Shown here piece by piece: positions 46,476-60,241 of a stretch of 64,000 nt of DNA; the first letter of the stretch is position 1, and each line of letters opens with the position of its first letter. The DNA lies in the NCBI GenBank assembly GCA_021464245.1, contig JADCRB010000037.1:388056-452055 (forward strand), read 5' to 3'. Source of the stretch: Carallia brachiata (Eukaryota > Streptophyta > Magnoliopsida > Malpighiales > Rhizophoraceae). A model generated the notes under the pieces. That model had not been told where the DNA came from and made no database searches. It saw only the letters and a list, made by a program, of their open reading frames with translations. The position numbers and the translations under genes are program-made.

Positions 46476-49400
46476 GTTGAGTGGGTGTTGAGGGAAGGGA
46501 ATTTAGCTGGGAAACGAAGTAGCGGAATGAAGCAACGCTCCATTTAATGAGAACTGGTGAAATTACAAAACTACCCTTTATCCATGTATATCTCTCCCTC
46601 TCCATTGTGGTTTCTCAACTATAAATTTACGTAAACAACCTCAACTTAATTTTACCCATTTTATAAAAATATACAAGGCAGTCAAGAAAACCTTATGTGA
46701 AAAAACAAATAACGAAATATCCTAAATTCAAATTAAAAGGGGTTGATAGCTTAGAAATTTTTTTTTAAAAAAATCAAACAAAATACTATTCAATTAGAAA
46801 GTGGTAGATAATGAATTATATGAGTGGTCATCTTATTAAAAGTCTAGAAGAGGCTCGCATTTGAATTTGTGTCTCTTCATTTTTCTTCTTAAACTAAGGA
46901 GCCTTTTAGTTTATAGTTTGGAATCAGAATAAGAATTTGAATCAGAATGAAAGTGGAAAGAATAACTAATTTTAATATATATTTAGCTTATTTTATAATT
47001 AAAATTAAAATCTAATTCCTTTTTAACTGTTTGTTTCAATTAAGACTCTAAATGAATATTAAATATATCATAACATCAGTCACGATTAATACATATAAGA
47101 GAAATGTTATTAATTTTTTTAAAAAAATAATTTAATTCTATCAAAGAAGATATATGACGAGATGAAGGCATTAGTTGTCCATTGTTGCCAGGAATGAAGC
47201 ATTGAATCCCAATGGTAACCCAAGAGACAATTGCCTTTTTTTCTTTCACTTAACCATTAGCTTAGTAAAGCACAAATTCTTTTCAACTGCCAGAACTAAT
47301 CAGAACATGTAAAAATTCCAGTCACCACTAAAACAGAACACAGAAATACGCGTGACTGCAAGAATACCAAAAAGCAAGCTCAAAAAAAAAAAAGAAAAAA
47401 AAAACCCAAAAGCAACAGCAAGCACATCATCCGGACTTCCAGGATTGAGCCGACACATGAATGAAATATATTTTTTGGTTTGAGTTTGAGCTTGACTTGT
47501 GGCCCAATGCTGACGTTCCAAACAAAAATAGAGGCATCAGGGCTTCAAGCCCAATACACTTTTTAGAGTTGTAAGTCCCCCTATAAAGAATGGTTTGTTT
47601 GGAATTTAAGCTAACACTAGATTGAAATAACCTTTTTTCACCTAAATTTTTTTCACCAAAACAATAAAAAGAGTTGCGAGCGCCGCCACGAAGTATGTGC
47701 TTCTTCACAATACCTTTAAACACAAAAATTCAAATCTTTGTCGGTCTTCAACACTTAACATAGAAGTTGTACATATCCCTCATAAATCTGTTGTACATAA
47801 ATTTTAATTGTAAGTTTGATATGTTTTACAAGTTTTATTTTTATATAACTTATAATCTACAAAATTATTAAAGTTGATGTGCAACAAAATTATGAAAAAT
47901 ATATACAAAAGATAACTCCATCTCTCTCTCCAGCACCCCATTCCTCGTCTATGCATCAGCTCCCTTTAAAAATTTCAGGTTGAAATCTTGAGATGATATA
48001 TGAAATTTGAAATATGAGAGCTACCTTTCACTATATGCAGAAGCTAATGGGCATCCTGCTGTACGGCTGCCCCCAACAAAAACAATGTCACGAAATGAAT
48101 CAAAATTTAGCCCCAATATTTAAGTCATGTTCATTTGTTGAATCCACCGATCTTTCAATGCAACTATGCGAGATTCCCATCAAGAGTTGTCCAAATGCAA
48201 GTTTTCAAAGTGAGTCCTGCCTTCCTCCCATTAATCGGTTTTTCGTTACAGTCAATGAGAGAAAAATTCTATTTTTTTTTTAAATTTATTAATGGACTCA
48301 TTAGATTATTAGGTAGACCTTCTTTTTTAATAAATCTCATCCTTTGTATTCCAAAATAAAAACTAAGATCTTTTGAATAGACATTTAAATTGTAATTATT
48401 AGAGTGTTGAAATAATAATTCTGAACTGAGAATTTTGCTGAAAGACACAGACGAGCTGACCGCCAGATTAGGCCACCTTCTTTTTCCAGTCTTTTTTTTT
48501 TTTTTTTTTTTTTAATTTTGAAAAAAATTCTTTCTTTTGGGTTCCAGCAAGATTCGGCCACTTTAGATGATGGGTTCAATCATAGCTTCAAATAAAACTG
48601 AGAAGCCCAGTTGTAATTGGATAATGAACATCGTGTTCAGAACAGATCAGAAGCTTGAGAGGGCTCGGTAACCCAAAAAATGCCAAACATTTGTGAACTA
48701 CAGAAATTGCTAGCCACCCAAGTAGAAAAGGGACTGTTATAATTCAGACAATCTTGAATTTGCTTCCCATTTGGAGACTGCCCTGTCAACTTCACCCCCT
48801 CAATTAATTTGTCATCAATTCAAAAGGGCTTCCTATATTGTTACGAAAAGCTACATTCGCTACACATCGCATTTATGAAGAGGGAGAGAGAAACAGAGAG
48901 AAATTACAAAGAGCCAAAACTTCTCGTTTTGCTTGGAAGGAAACATAGCTATCTTAGCGTAGATACAACCATAAGGTCACAATGGCACATTATCCGACAT
49001 GTTGCAAGTTTTTGGCTCACATTCTCTCTGTATGATCCTTAACACCCAATTAATTACTAATCCCATTGTGTCTTCCCTCACCGTTCCATTTTTTGAGGCA
49101 ATGTCCCCATCAGCCCATCACTTGAAATGGACCCCTCAAGGTTGATAGAGGACTCGTACATGTCCACTGGTTCAGCTTCAGAGGCAAATTTTTGGGATGT
49201 AAGGGAGAATAAGAAGCTCTCCGTCGGCTGCCGACCGGTAGTGGTGGGTCCTACCATTTTTTTTGTTTTTTTGTTTAAGTATAAGATTTGCAATAAACTT
49301 GGTAAATTCTGCAACAACTCATTGTAATTCTAAAACAACCATTGTCTAAACTGCAACAATCTTTTATATTGTAGATTGTAAGAAATTTATGGTAGATTTT

Positions 49401-50985
49401 CATTATTTTGTCGTACACTAGACATCCTTTCTAGAAAGAAAAAAAAGAAATATATCCTCTTGTGTGTAGTACTCATTAAACACGTTTATAATGTATCTGT
49501 TTGGCGTGTTTATGTATTCGAATTTAATTAATAAATATTAGGCTTAGCCCAAATGGTTTCTTAAATATTAATGCCTTACAAATCATTGTCCAATTATGAT
49601 TCGACATGTACCATGCTTGAATTAAGTCATGCCCTTTTGGTTCAAATGTTCCGCCTGTAGTACATTGGTAGGCCAATACACTGCAAGAAGCAAAGCCTCT
49701 AAACGATGCTAGTGTGGTGGGGCGTGCTTGCTGTTTATATTGCAGATTTTTTTTTATATAATGGAAACAAACTGTACAACAATAATTTCTTTGACTTCAG
49801 TTTAGTATAAACAAAAAAAAGGACTTACCCAAAACTACTTCATGACATTTTTTTGTCTCTTTTAGCAAATAAAAATAGTCTACATCAACAGCTCACTAAT
49901 TATTCTATTCTCTGCAGTAATCTTTCCATCCCACGGGTATATCTTGAGATGATATACTTGTTTATGTTACCATTTTTTTTTTTTCTTTTGTGCTAGTATT
50001 ATATGATTGGATGATATTAATTCTTGGCCGAACAGTCAAGGTCTTGTTGTCTCGTATACGCTTGCCTAACAGAAGTCCAATATGGTTGGCTATCCTTCCT
50101 TGTGGGATAAAGTGCATTGCTTGAAAAATCAGCCTTATTTCATTCCTACCATGGGTTTCATTTTATAAAATATTATATTTTGAATTCCTTTTTTTTTTAA
50201 ATTCAGTTTTCTCGTCAAAAATTATCATATGTCCCACTACGGCAGCAGCATATACATTCAGACGCAAAAGAATGTGCGACAATATGTTACTGTATATTTT
50301 CAGAGCTTATTGCACATTTTATATTGTTGTTGTATATTTGTCATACTAGTTGCACAACTATTAATTTTTTTGCAAGAAATTTGAGATTTTAAAAAATAAA
50401 ATTCAAAATATTAATTTATTTATTGATTAAAGCCCACAGTAGGGCTCTTCTCCGACTGATTTCTCCGGCCATGGTTATGCGATGCTATATAAAAGGTTTT
50501 ACTGATAATCGACGCAAGCAATCATAGTTTGCTTCAAATTTACCGTGAAAGCTTTGCCTAACACAGCAGCGTTATCATCCTTTCTGGTGTGGCTTCTACG
50601 TTCAACAATTTGGATAAGAAGGAAATTGCGGGGCATTCACGTGTGTGTATTTATCATCATTGAATAACAACTGCAATTTCAAGTGGTTTTAATTAAGGAA
50701 AAATATACATGAATGTGAAAAAATACAATAGAAAACAAACGTATAACAATTAATTGATTATTTTATAATTAGACAATTAATGTTTATAATAAATATTAAC
50801 GTAACTTTCATTAGTGTTTTTTTGTTGTAAATAATAATTATTTAGTTACATACAACATTAATTGTAATACGTTTGTTCCTCATCTATCAATTATTTAATG
50901 CGTTCGTGTATTGGGTTGCCACAATATAGGACTCAAAAGATAAATTCTTAACTGACAAGCAATGCCAAAGATGCAATGACAACTA
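46476..50985. other. Intergenic, no supported gene
   Basis: AT-rich. A 79-codon minus-strand frame at 49078-49317 (TESFLFSLTSQKFASEAEP within it) has protein-like composition but no known motif. The frames at 47300-47723 and 48014-48283 also lack motifs. Long T run at 48490-48513. Confidence 0.4.
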
Positions 50986-51071
50986 GGGTAACTAAACTAT
51001 GAACAAGTTACGCGCATTAGGTAATTGTTCCGTAATTTTGCGTTAACTTCTTGTTCATAGTTTAATTACCC
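50986..51071. repeat. Imperfect hairpin, about 86 nt
   Basis: GGGTAACTAAACTATGAAC at the left pairs with GTTCATAGTTTAATTACCC at the right with one mismatch; pairing continues inward with small bulges (AAGTTACGC / GCGTTAACTTC). It could be a tiny MITE or a foldback RNA. Confidence 0.55.
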
Positions 51072-52128
51072 AATGCGATGAATAGGGTGTGTCTTAAATG
51101 CGTACTCACGCATTAAATTACCATAAATGTTAGTTTATATTTTTTAACCTTTTAATATATGATTTCGGTTAATGATAATATAATATTAACCAATGCCTTA
51201 AATGCATTAATTCAAATTAATGTGTGAATGTAAGGAATTTCGCAAAATTAATATCATGATATGATATTAAAGAGCCGACGAACCACACTGAAGCAATCCC
51301 ATTTCAAACCAATTGATGGCGCCCCATTTCTTATTGCTGCCTTTTGCATTTCTTGACGAATCTGAAAACAGCCTTTTCTTCTGTCCGCCTATTCTTTTTG
51401 CGCATAAGAAATCCGAAAAGTCCTTCATCTTCAACATCGTAAAAATTGAGGCTACTTTTTTCAAAACTAAACCTTTTCCTTTCTATACGACTGCCATAGA
51501 ACCTTTTCCATTTCCCAATTCCCCATCTTCAAGTAAATTTTTTTTTTCACCCCAAGAAAACGTGTTGAAAGGGCATTCTTCCCCATTTTTTGTACCTCCC
51601 AAACAAATTGCTTTTGACAAGACTCAACGATGCCCTTCGCACAAGGAAAAGCAAACAAAATTGCCACCAAACATTTTTTGCTACGAAAATCAAAGAGCGT
51701 TCATCTGCTTCTCCTTCTACGGCTCCACCATGTCATGCACATTTCTCCTATTCAGTCCACAAACAAACGACAAAGTTTCCATTGTTGTGTCACATTGACA
51801 TACACACAACAACAGAATTTCAAAGTAAAAAGGGCCGTGTGATGGAGTAATCCATTATGTTAAAGATAATCAAACAAGGACTTAACAATAGTTAAGTTCG
51901 AATTTCTGTCCCTCCTTTATCTTCTTTAATTTTTCCGAGCTACCAATTTTAAAGAAAAGAAAAAAAATAATCAAATAAAAAGAAAGGAAATAGAGAAAAT
52001 ATCACACGATATAGTCCATAGTTAGCACAATTAATTAAAGTTAATCAGATTCTAATTAACAAACTAAGACATACAGATAGCAAAATAAAAGAACTACTAG
52101 TACAATTTATCTGCTTAATTAACACTAA
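51072..52128. other. Spacer downstream of the OVATE-family gene
   Basis: A 160-codon frame with ATG at 51316 runs to 51798 (plus). It is rich in F, P, K and S, has no motif, and overlaps two long minus-strand frames, so I do not call a gene. Confidence 0.4.
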
Positions 52129-53132
52129 TTAAGACCAGTTAGAGAACAGGGTTTCCAAAATCTCTGTGAAAACCTCAACGATGATCCCATGGTGATGACG
52201 AGAGTTCAAAGACAAGAAACACTGCAAGAGCTGCTCAAGATCCTCGGCCGCAAATATCCGCTTTTCCACAATCATCTCCACCATCGATGTCCTGAAGTCA
52301 TTGTAAGGATCGCTGGAGCTTTTCACCACAGCAAAGCTGCCTTTCACTTTGCCTGCAGCCAACGGCAGAACGTCCATTTCTCGATGTTCATGAACAGCTG
52401 CTCCATTATTATTAGTATGCCGGCGAGAACTATTAGCAGAGGTACTGCTGCTGTGCTGTTTGCGGCGATAATGGTGGCGGCGGCGGCGGCTGTACCGGCG
52501 AGATCCGGATGAGTCTGAGGAGAGACTTCTCGAGGAGAAAAGCGTGTCGGTCTCATCATTTTCTTCTCCGTCGAATTCTTTTTCACCATCCTCGTCGCTG
52601 CTGAACCAGTAGCTGCCTCCATAATATTGGCTGTCTTCTTGAGAAGATGAGCTGAAAAGGGTCTTGTCTCTCCGATAATTGCTCTTCAAATGGGGGCTGT
52701 TTTCCTTCTTCTTTTCTTCTTCTTCTTATTCTTATTCTTCTTCTTGTTTTCCTCTGAAATCGAACCCTTCTGTTTCTCATCGAAGTTGTAATCTTTGTAG
52801 AAGGGATTCAAAGGAGAAATGGGGGATGCAGGAGGGCAGGTTTGCCCGTTGAAATTGGCCGATAGGAATGGAGGAGGACATCGGGCCGATACTTTCTGTC
52901 TGGAGACGATACTGCCCGACTCGGTCAATGAATCGGAGCATTTGGGTCGGCAAATAGAAGGGAAAGGTGGAGCCTTTGGGGACAAAGGTGCTATGATCTG
53001 GAAGTGGAACTTCTTTTGGTTTTGAGGGAAGGAGACGGCTTCCTCGATCACGTCCGATAAGTTTCTAGTCCGACACGACCCGAAAGAGCCGCGAAACATG
53101 CGAGAGATTCGCATCTTGAACCGATTTTCCAT
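52129..53132 (-). CDS. OFP: OVATE family protein, single exon, frameshifted
   Basis: OVATE family proteins are plant transcriptional repressors that bind TALE homeodomain proteins and shape organs. The N-terminal frame (from ATG at 53132) begins MENRFKMRISRMFRGSFGSC, a typical OFP start with a nuclear-type basic region. The C-terminal frame (stop at 52129) has the OVATE domain (formerly DUF623) over roughly its last 70 residues: FAVVKSSSDPYNDF, MVEMIVEKRIF, LEQLLQCFLSLNSRHH, IIVEVFTEIL. The two frames are joined only by a frameshift inside a poly-Lys/GAA repeat at about 52700-52735. As written, the upstream frame ends at 52686, before the domain. With the frame restored the protein would be about 330 residues, normal for the family. 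OFP genes usually lack introns, as here. A CT/GA tract lies just upstream of the ATG. It is a slippage mutation or a base-calling error. Confidence 0.88.
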
Positions 53133-53145
53133 TAGAGAACTGTCA

Positions 53146-53146
<1 letters not shown>

Positions 53147-53172
<26 letters not shown>
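53147..53172. repeat. (AG)13 microsatellite at the OFP 5' end
   Basis: A pure AG run about 15-40 bp upstream of the OFP start codon (minus strand reads CT), a common feature of plant 5' UTRs and core promoters. Confidence 0.85.
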
Positions 53173-53177
<5 letters not shown>

Positions 53178-56100
53178 CTAAAACTGAGAAGAGGAAGAGA
53201 GGCTTCTTGAACGGTTTTTGAAGAATGGCGTGGCGGTGTTTGAAGAGGGAACATAAATAACACATGTGAAACCAAAAGATGAAGTGCTTCCTAGTGCTCG
53301 TCGTTTTTTTTTGTTCCGATTAGACCACTAATCATTATTTTTTCCTAAAAAAAATTATTTAATCATGAAATTTTGAAAAATAAAAAAAAAATACTTTCGA
53401 ATATTACTTAAGTAATACTGCAGTAAATTTTAAAAATAAAACTTGCAGTAAAATATAATTCTATTTAATAATATTTAATAATTTATTTATTTATATTTAT
53501 TTCTTTTTAATTACTCAACAATTTATCTTATTTAGAATTTTTAGAGAGTATATTAAAGTCCAACAAAAATTACTTGTTACATCTCTTATGTAGAAAGGAA
53601 AAACAATTTTAGGTTCTTCCTCTGGTACCCATAACATTTATGATCAACAGAACTCCTAAATAACATTTATTTTTTTCTTCGCATGTTCCATATTTTGTTA
53701 ATAATAACTTTTTTTTTTCTTTTTTGTCAACAAAACTCCTAAATAACATTTTTTTTTTTTTGTGCTCATGTTCTTATTTTGTTACGCATTAAGCTCTTTT
53801 TTATCCCTCAACTATAAGTTTAAACGGGATGCCTCTCGGTTAACTAACATTAAATGTGAGTCAAACCTAACGCAAATCGTTATTATTCTTATAGGAAATG
53901 CATCCTCAAATTTATGGATTCAAATGTACTCAAAAGAATTCTATATTACATGTAAAGTATTTTGTATTGCATAAATAATATTTCATACAACATATAAGAG
54001 ATTTAAAATAAAATAATATGTAACTGTAATTTTTTATTTAATATAAAATACTATCTGTATAATATAAAATATTTTATATGTAATATAATTTTTTTTTAAT
54101 CTGTTTGAATCTATGAAAATTTGGAATCGCGTGGTCAATTTCTATGCATAAAACATTTTTACAACATTTTTTTTCTCGCGGGCTAGAAGTAGATTTTCAC
54201 TTTTTAATGTGACTGAAAATCTTTTCGAAAGATAGTAGATGTGAAACCAATATATGGAGGACGAACAGTGCTGTCCGTGAGCCTTTTCTTCTCCAAGATG
54301 GCTCTATTCACTATTTCGTCAAAGCAAACAACCTGAGATGGATATGTACCTTAATACCAATTATAGGACTAAGATGATGATAAAAAGTATAAACCAAAAA
54401 AATGTGGCAGGGCAATGAACTGCCTGATTTGGGCAACTGTTGAAAGCAGTGGTTAACCACTGAATGGCAACAGCCCCAGCAAATGTGATAAGTAGGTAGG
54501 GGACCAGGGAATTAAGAGAACAAATTTGGGAACTTTGATGTGCCATTTGAAATTCAAATTTAACATAATTTGTCAATAAGGCACTAGCTACGTACTGAAA
54601 TCCTGTTGCTTAGAAAACAGCTACATACTATTTGGAGACCCTTTAGAAACAGAGCAGAAAAATCCATTTAGTTATCTTGGTCAGTGCTATTAGGGATTGT
54701 AAATTGAATGAAGCCTGACCCTATACGCAATTGAATGAAGAAAAATGCTAGCTACCCTTCCAAATTAAGGATCCAGTTGAAACTTGCGCCTGTGATTGCC
54801 CATCTTGCTAGGCACGATTGTATTATTTATAATAATAATCATTATTCATGAATAATTATGAAAATGAAACGGGAAAAAAATCATATTTTTAATTATCAAA
54901 AATTGTGGTGTGGATTTTTGGAATAAGATTTCACCATAAATTTCGATGGAAACCTGCGCAATTATAAATATAACTAGCCAAGGATTGGATTTTGTCCAAT
55001 TAGTTGGCAGCTGCCATCACCCACCTCCTGCACTAATACTGTGCTGCAGCTCCTTTAGACAAAAAACAAAAAGAAAAAAAATCTAGCTCATGTTGCATGC
55101 TGCCAGAGGTAACTAAAAGAGATTAGCGAAAAAGAAAAAAAAAAATCGGAGTACTCCTAATGTTTCCCAATTGTATGGATTCTACATTTACTGTTCAGAA
55201 GAATTCTTTCTGCTGCTCAAGCAGTCGTTGCAGTGAAAGTGACCATTGAATTAGGAAGCCTTTTAATTGTATTTATATCATGATATTATTTCTTGTGTTG
55301 CATCAGGGACTAGGCACTTTTCTTTTTGTTGTGTATTCTTTCTGTTAGAGCAACCACCCCGAGAATATGCTTGGAAATGAAAAGGACGTATCTGCATCCA
55401 TTAAGCATGAAGACAGAGGGGTATCTGTATTTGAAGCACAGTACCTCAATACACGTTATGCCACCTACTCTTTTAGGAGATTTCTGCTATCATGATGACC
55501 CAATTAGATTTCACCTCGAAAAACCCATTTAGTCTCTGCAATTGCCTAACTGTGCCAAATTGATTTCGCCGTACCCCATAGCTAAGCTACTGACCAGAAA
55601 TCGTAGGTTTATGGAGTATATTATTTTTTACAGATCTTTACGGATAAAAAAGTATTTAGACTGTATTTATTTTAATTTGAATTTAATATTTATTAAAATA
55701 ACTTAAGTCATTTTGATTATTTTACCTGTCAACTTATGTTTCATTTTTTTTTCTTTATTCTTATCCTATATGAGATTTCTTTTCAATAAAATGGCATAAC
55801 AATCTCTTTTCAAAAAAAAATAAATAAAATTGAGTATATTTGACCTTTGGCGTGAGGCCCCTAATTATGATAGTAAAAAGATTTATAAGCCTCAAGTTCT
55901 TATTGCTTCGGCCTTTGGGACAAGAAAGGAGGCCCAAAATGCGCCATATTGAACACCGCATATTTTCAATTTCCACGCTATCACGAAAGAAGAAAGAAAA
56001 TTGGGGTGATAGAGAGGGAGGGCTTTGAAATGTGAGATCAAAAGTGAAGGACAAAGGTAACTTTGTCACCTTTTCCATGTCTTTTGTTGGCGATGTTTAT

Positions 56101-58867
56101 AGTCACCTTTTCCAAGTCAAAATTCGTGTAAATTTTATGGTTGTTTGTCAATATGCTGGTGTCCGGCTTAAAAATTTGCAGACCTGATAATAAAGACAAA
56201 TGAAGAGGTCTATGTCTTCGAGTTTTAGCTACACCAAGAAGTTGAATCTTAGAGAGCCAACGTGGCTAGCCGCGTGGGGGTGGTGGAGTTCAATTGGAGT
56301 ATGTTCAAACCTGCACCCTCGAAATGCCTCCAATTTAGAGTGTTTTCGGCTTCAAGTAGATTGTAGTGCATTTTTTACAATATCTTTAGATCCGTATTTT
56401 CTTTTCTTTCTAACACCTAACAAGTTAACCATTGACTATCACTTGTATTAAAAAAAAAAAATTCTTAGGGAGTGCTCTGGATCTTAAATGAAAATAAATG
56501 CTCTTCAAGCCCCTTGTGCAGTTCAAAATCAAGGCCTTATGGTCTCAACTTCATTGTCCGTGAAAACCAAAAAGCATCACAAGGTCTCTAAGAAGCTTCC
56601 AACAACAAAAAACCAAACACATCAAAAGGATGCAGTTCTTATACTTCGAATCCGCCACCACCACTACCAAGAGCTAACGGACAGTTGTGGGTGAATCCGA
56701 TTGAGCTTTTCAAAGTTTGAAAAATAGCTCAGTGACAAGAAGATAAATACTGCTGTTGACATAGATTTCCTGAGCCCACTTTGCTTTGTTTATGATTAAA
56801 AGGCACTGAAAATTTCCGACCCAATCCATTTGGACCGTAGCGTTTGACGCATGGATTATGGCTTTGGCACCGTGAAATGAATTTGTGTTTTACATAGTCC
56901 CTTTGCATGTGCGGTTGTCCTTGGCTGATTGTTTTTTTTTTTTTTTTGGGTGTAACGATTTCTTGACATAAAATGAGAGTTTTATATAAATTATTTTATA
57001 GTTGAATCTCTCTATTATAACATTTAATTATGAATTCTATGAATATAATGAGCTTATTTTTTGTTCTTGTTTGTAGTCCGGTGGACTTTTGTATTGAGAG
57101 ATGTGTAAAAACTTAATATATGATCCATATTTTGACTCTCCCAACAACTTAAATTTTTCAGTAGAACTATTTTTGACCAGTTGCAAACCCAAATAATTTT
57201 TCCACAATTATATCTATTAAAGCCTTTTAGTGGAATTGACACTCTCATGTTTGTTATACGTATTCACATTTTTTATGAGTATAATATACATATAATTTTA
57301 GACAACATAAATCTATTTGATTATTTATTTATTTTAATTATCCCACTTAATTTTGTTTTTATTTTCACCAAACGGAGTCAAATTAAAAAATGCCTAATAG
57401 TTAAGCTCAAAACAACAGAACTATTTTTTTTTTCACAGTAAAACAAGAAAACTTAGATGAGGCATATATACATATGATATTAATGGTTTATATGACGAAA
57501 GTAGAGCTTATAAAAATAAAAAACCAAAAAGTACAACGATATTAATGGTTTATATGACGAACTGTTTAAATAGAAACGCACCTTTGGGGATAACTTTTTT
57601 TTTTTTTTTGTTCAAAAAAATGGAAGAGTAAAATAATTTTACCCAGAGAATTTGGTGCCATATCAACACGTGCATGACCCCCCATTATGAGACCCGTGAT
57701 TATATGGAAATTTGTGCTATGTTGTTTGTATCCTTATTCATATTTTCTTCCTCTGACATCTTGTTTTGATGTTTATATATACGTATCACACCCATACACT
57801 TCCTAAATTTGTTCACCAAGAATTATACAAATACCGGTTGTACAGCAAGGCTATGTTCCAATTTCTTCCTACAGTGGAGTAGTATCTAATTTTATCGTGG
57901 GTTTCTTTGATGATAGCCAAATTTTACCTAATAGATTTGCAACTTAAATTGCTTATCAAAAAAGAAAAGAAAAAATTCAGTCACTTAATTATTCGATAAG
58001 AAAAATAAATCAGTGCCAAATCCATCCTAAAAGAATTTGAGATAAATCGTTGACACATTTAGGCTCGACCCAGTAGTTTTTGCAGCCATTCTCTTCCATT
58101 TTTGCTTTGCAAATTAATCCCCTAGTAACATTGGCAGTAATCGATGCTGGACCGCAATTTATCAGCGGTTGTATTTTTGTCTTCAGAGATAGTTCCATTC
58201 GCTTCCAAGGTCAAGCCGTTAGTCTCCGGCACGAAGACTTAAAAGAACTTATCAGCCATCATTATCCCAGCAAGAACAAATGGTTTTTTTTATTTTTATT
58301 TTTTTGGGTTAATAACAAATGGTTTTTTTGGGTCCTAAGCAAGCACAAATGTTATTTTGTTTGCAATGGTAAAAACCGTCATTGACTGAGACAACTCCAT
58401 TAACCAGCGTCCAGCCGGTTCACCGAAAAAGCCCAGCTCGAGCTCTGGGCCCGTAACCTCCGGGGAAAAATCGCTGGTGTGTAGACCGTGTAATGGGTCG
58501 AAGCCCAATGAAACAGAGAGAAATAAACAAGCATACAGTGAATATTCATGGGACTACGACCAATATATATATATTCATGGAACAATGGCCCATGTAGGCC
58601 TGATGCTGGAGTGCTCAAGAGAATTGGAGCCTGCCCAGCAAAACCAACGAAACCATGGGAAACAAATGTCTTCGAGAAGTCAGAAGAACTAGCTGCCTAG
58701 AGCAGGTTTATTAGTATTATGCTAGGGGAAGTCGAAAATTCTATTCTCATTTATTTCAATTTTTTTTATTTTTTTAATTATAATATGAGTTTTGATTATC
58801 TTTTAAGACAAAAATAATAATAATAATAAGAGCAAGGTTGACTCATGATGCAAGAACCGGACCAGAC
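53173..58867. other. Long AT-rich spacer
   Basis: OFP promoter at its left end, then low-complexity A/T sequence. No gene, tRNA or transposon ends recognised. Frames at 55326, 56200, 57181 and 58080 have no family motif. Confidence 0.45.
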
Positions 58868-59523
58868 CGGCCAGTTCAACCGGAAAAATCGGGAACCGGT
58901 CCTTAGTCCGGTCCAGTTCACATAAAAAACCGTTCTGAATGAGAACCGGCCGGTTCAACCGAAAAATCGATGAACCGGTCCCAGTTCTTCCTGTTGGACT
59001 AGTTTGGAATTTAAAAAAAAAAAAAAAAACCCTAATGAAATTTTGCCACAGCCGTCCAAGTCTTCAATATGAAGAACAGACTTTTCTCTTTTCTTTCAAA
59101 ACTCGAACGGCTCCTCACATATTACATAAAGCATGGTTCTCTCACTTCTCCATCAAAAACAAAAGAAAAACTAAAGATCAAAGATTAAAGTTATCCAAAG
59201 AAGGTAAATATCTTCACTTGTTTGTTTTTCTTTTTTTTTTTGTGTTTTCTTTTTCAATTTCATTCTAACTTTAGAACCCTAAATCAAAAAATCCCAATTT
59301 CTTCATCCATATTTTGATATCCTTGAGTTATATTATTTTTTTCTTTGTTCCTCAATTTTTATTTTCACGTTTAGGACCTTTAGGTGCCTAAAAGGCTTTG
59401 ATTTTTGTTATTTTAGTTTTTGGTGGTTCTGTTACAATTTAAAAGTTATATTCTGAGTTCACATGGTTGTGTTTGTGAAAGGTTGAGTGACAAACTGGTA
59501 AAGGTGTAACTGCTGCTGTTGTT

Positions 59524-59751
59524 GTTCTGCTGCTGTTGCTATTCTGCTGTTCAGCTGTTTTGTTGCTGTTGTTGTTCTGCTGTTGTTGCTGTTCTGCTGT
59601 TAATGTTCTGCTGTTTTGTTGCTCAGCTGTTCTACTGTTCTGTTGCTGTTCTGTTGTTAATGTTCTACTGTTTTATTGTTCAGCTGTTCTACTGTCCTGT
59701 TGCTGTTCTGCTGTTGCTATTCTATTGCTATTGCTGTTGCTATTCTATTTG
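59524..59751 (+). repeat. CTG/TTG-rich imperfect trinucleotide tract, left arm
   Basis: Repeats of TTCTGCTGTTGCTG and variants. Read as protein it gives only C, S, A, V, L and F, so it is better seen as an intronic or non-coding simple repeat. Its mirror image is at about 61680-61910. Confidence 0.75.
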
Positions 59752-59802
59752 TTATAACCTACCATATTTAATTAATGTATGTTCTTATGTGTATTTTTAT
59801 AG

Positions 59803-60241
59803 GCTCTATTCTAGTAAGGGAACTTATGATCCCATCGATTATGAATGCATTGACAAGACGGACTTTTGGATTGAAGAAGAAGATCCACCTCAAGAGCTTG
59901 ATTATGAAGAATTGGAGAGAGTTCTTTATGAAGAGAGTCCAAATATTGGTTCTAATTCTACTTATGAAGATCAGTAAATTTTTTTTATATAAATGCTTGT
60001 TTGATTTTGAAGTTTAAATCCAAATTAGTTATGACTTTAGTTTTTAATATTTTATGGGTAGTCATATTAATTTTGTCCTTGTTTAGATAGAAGAGTCCAA
60101 AATGAAAGAATTGTCGATTAAGAGATGGTTGATGTGAATTCATTTGATATAATTCGTCGCTTTGGTGTTGCAAATTCTATTGGAAGTGAAAATGATCTTT
60201 TACTTGAGAGTGATACCGATGATGATGAAACTCAACCATAG
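59803..60241 (+). pseudogene. Last two exons of a transposon protein, left arm (stop-damaged)
   Basis: Exon 59803-59973 (acceptor TTTTTATAG, donor GTAAAT) encodes 56 residues including YECIDKTDFWIEEEDPP and ELDYEELERVLYEE. Exon 60091-60241 (acceptor TTTAGATAG) joins in phase and encodes FDIIRRFGVANSIG and ESDTDDDETQP before TAG. A TAA after RIVD interrupts this copy. The acidic tail after a W-I-E-E-E block resembles the ends of plant hAT-type transposases, but that link is tentative: no zinc finger or catalytic region is present here. Confidence 0.55.

Noticed and set aside
51316..51798. Frame of about 160 codons rich in Phe, Pro and Lys
   Set aside because: Composition follows T- and A-rich DNA, and long open frames overlap on the other strand.
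59519..59757. Cys/Leu/Val-rich open frames
   Set aside because: They are translations of a CTG/TTG simple repeat, open in several frames because the repeat lacks stops.
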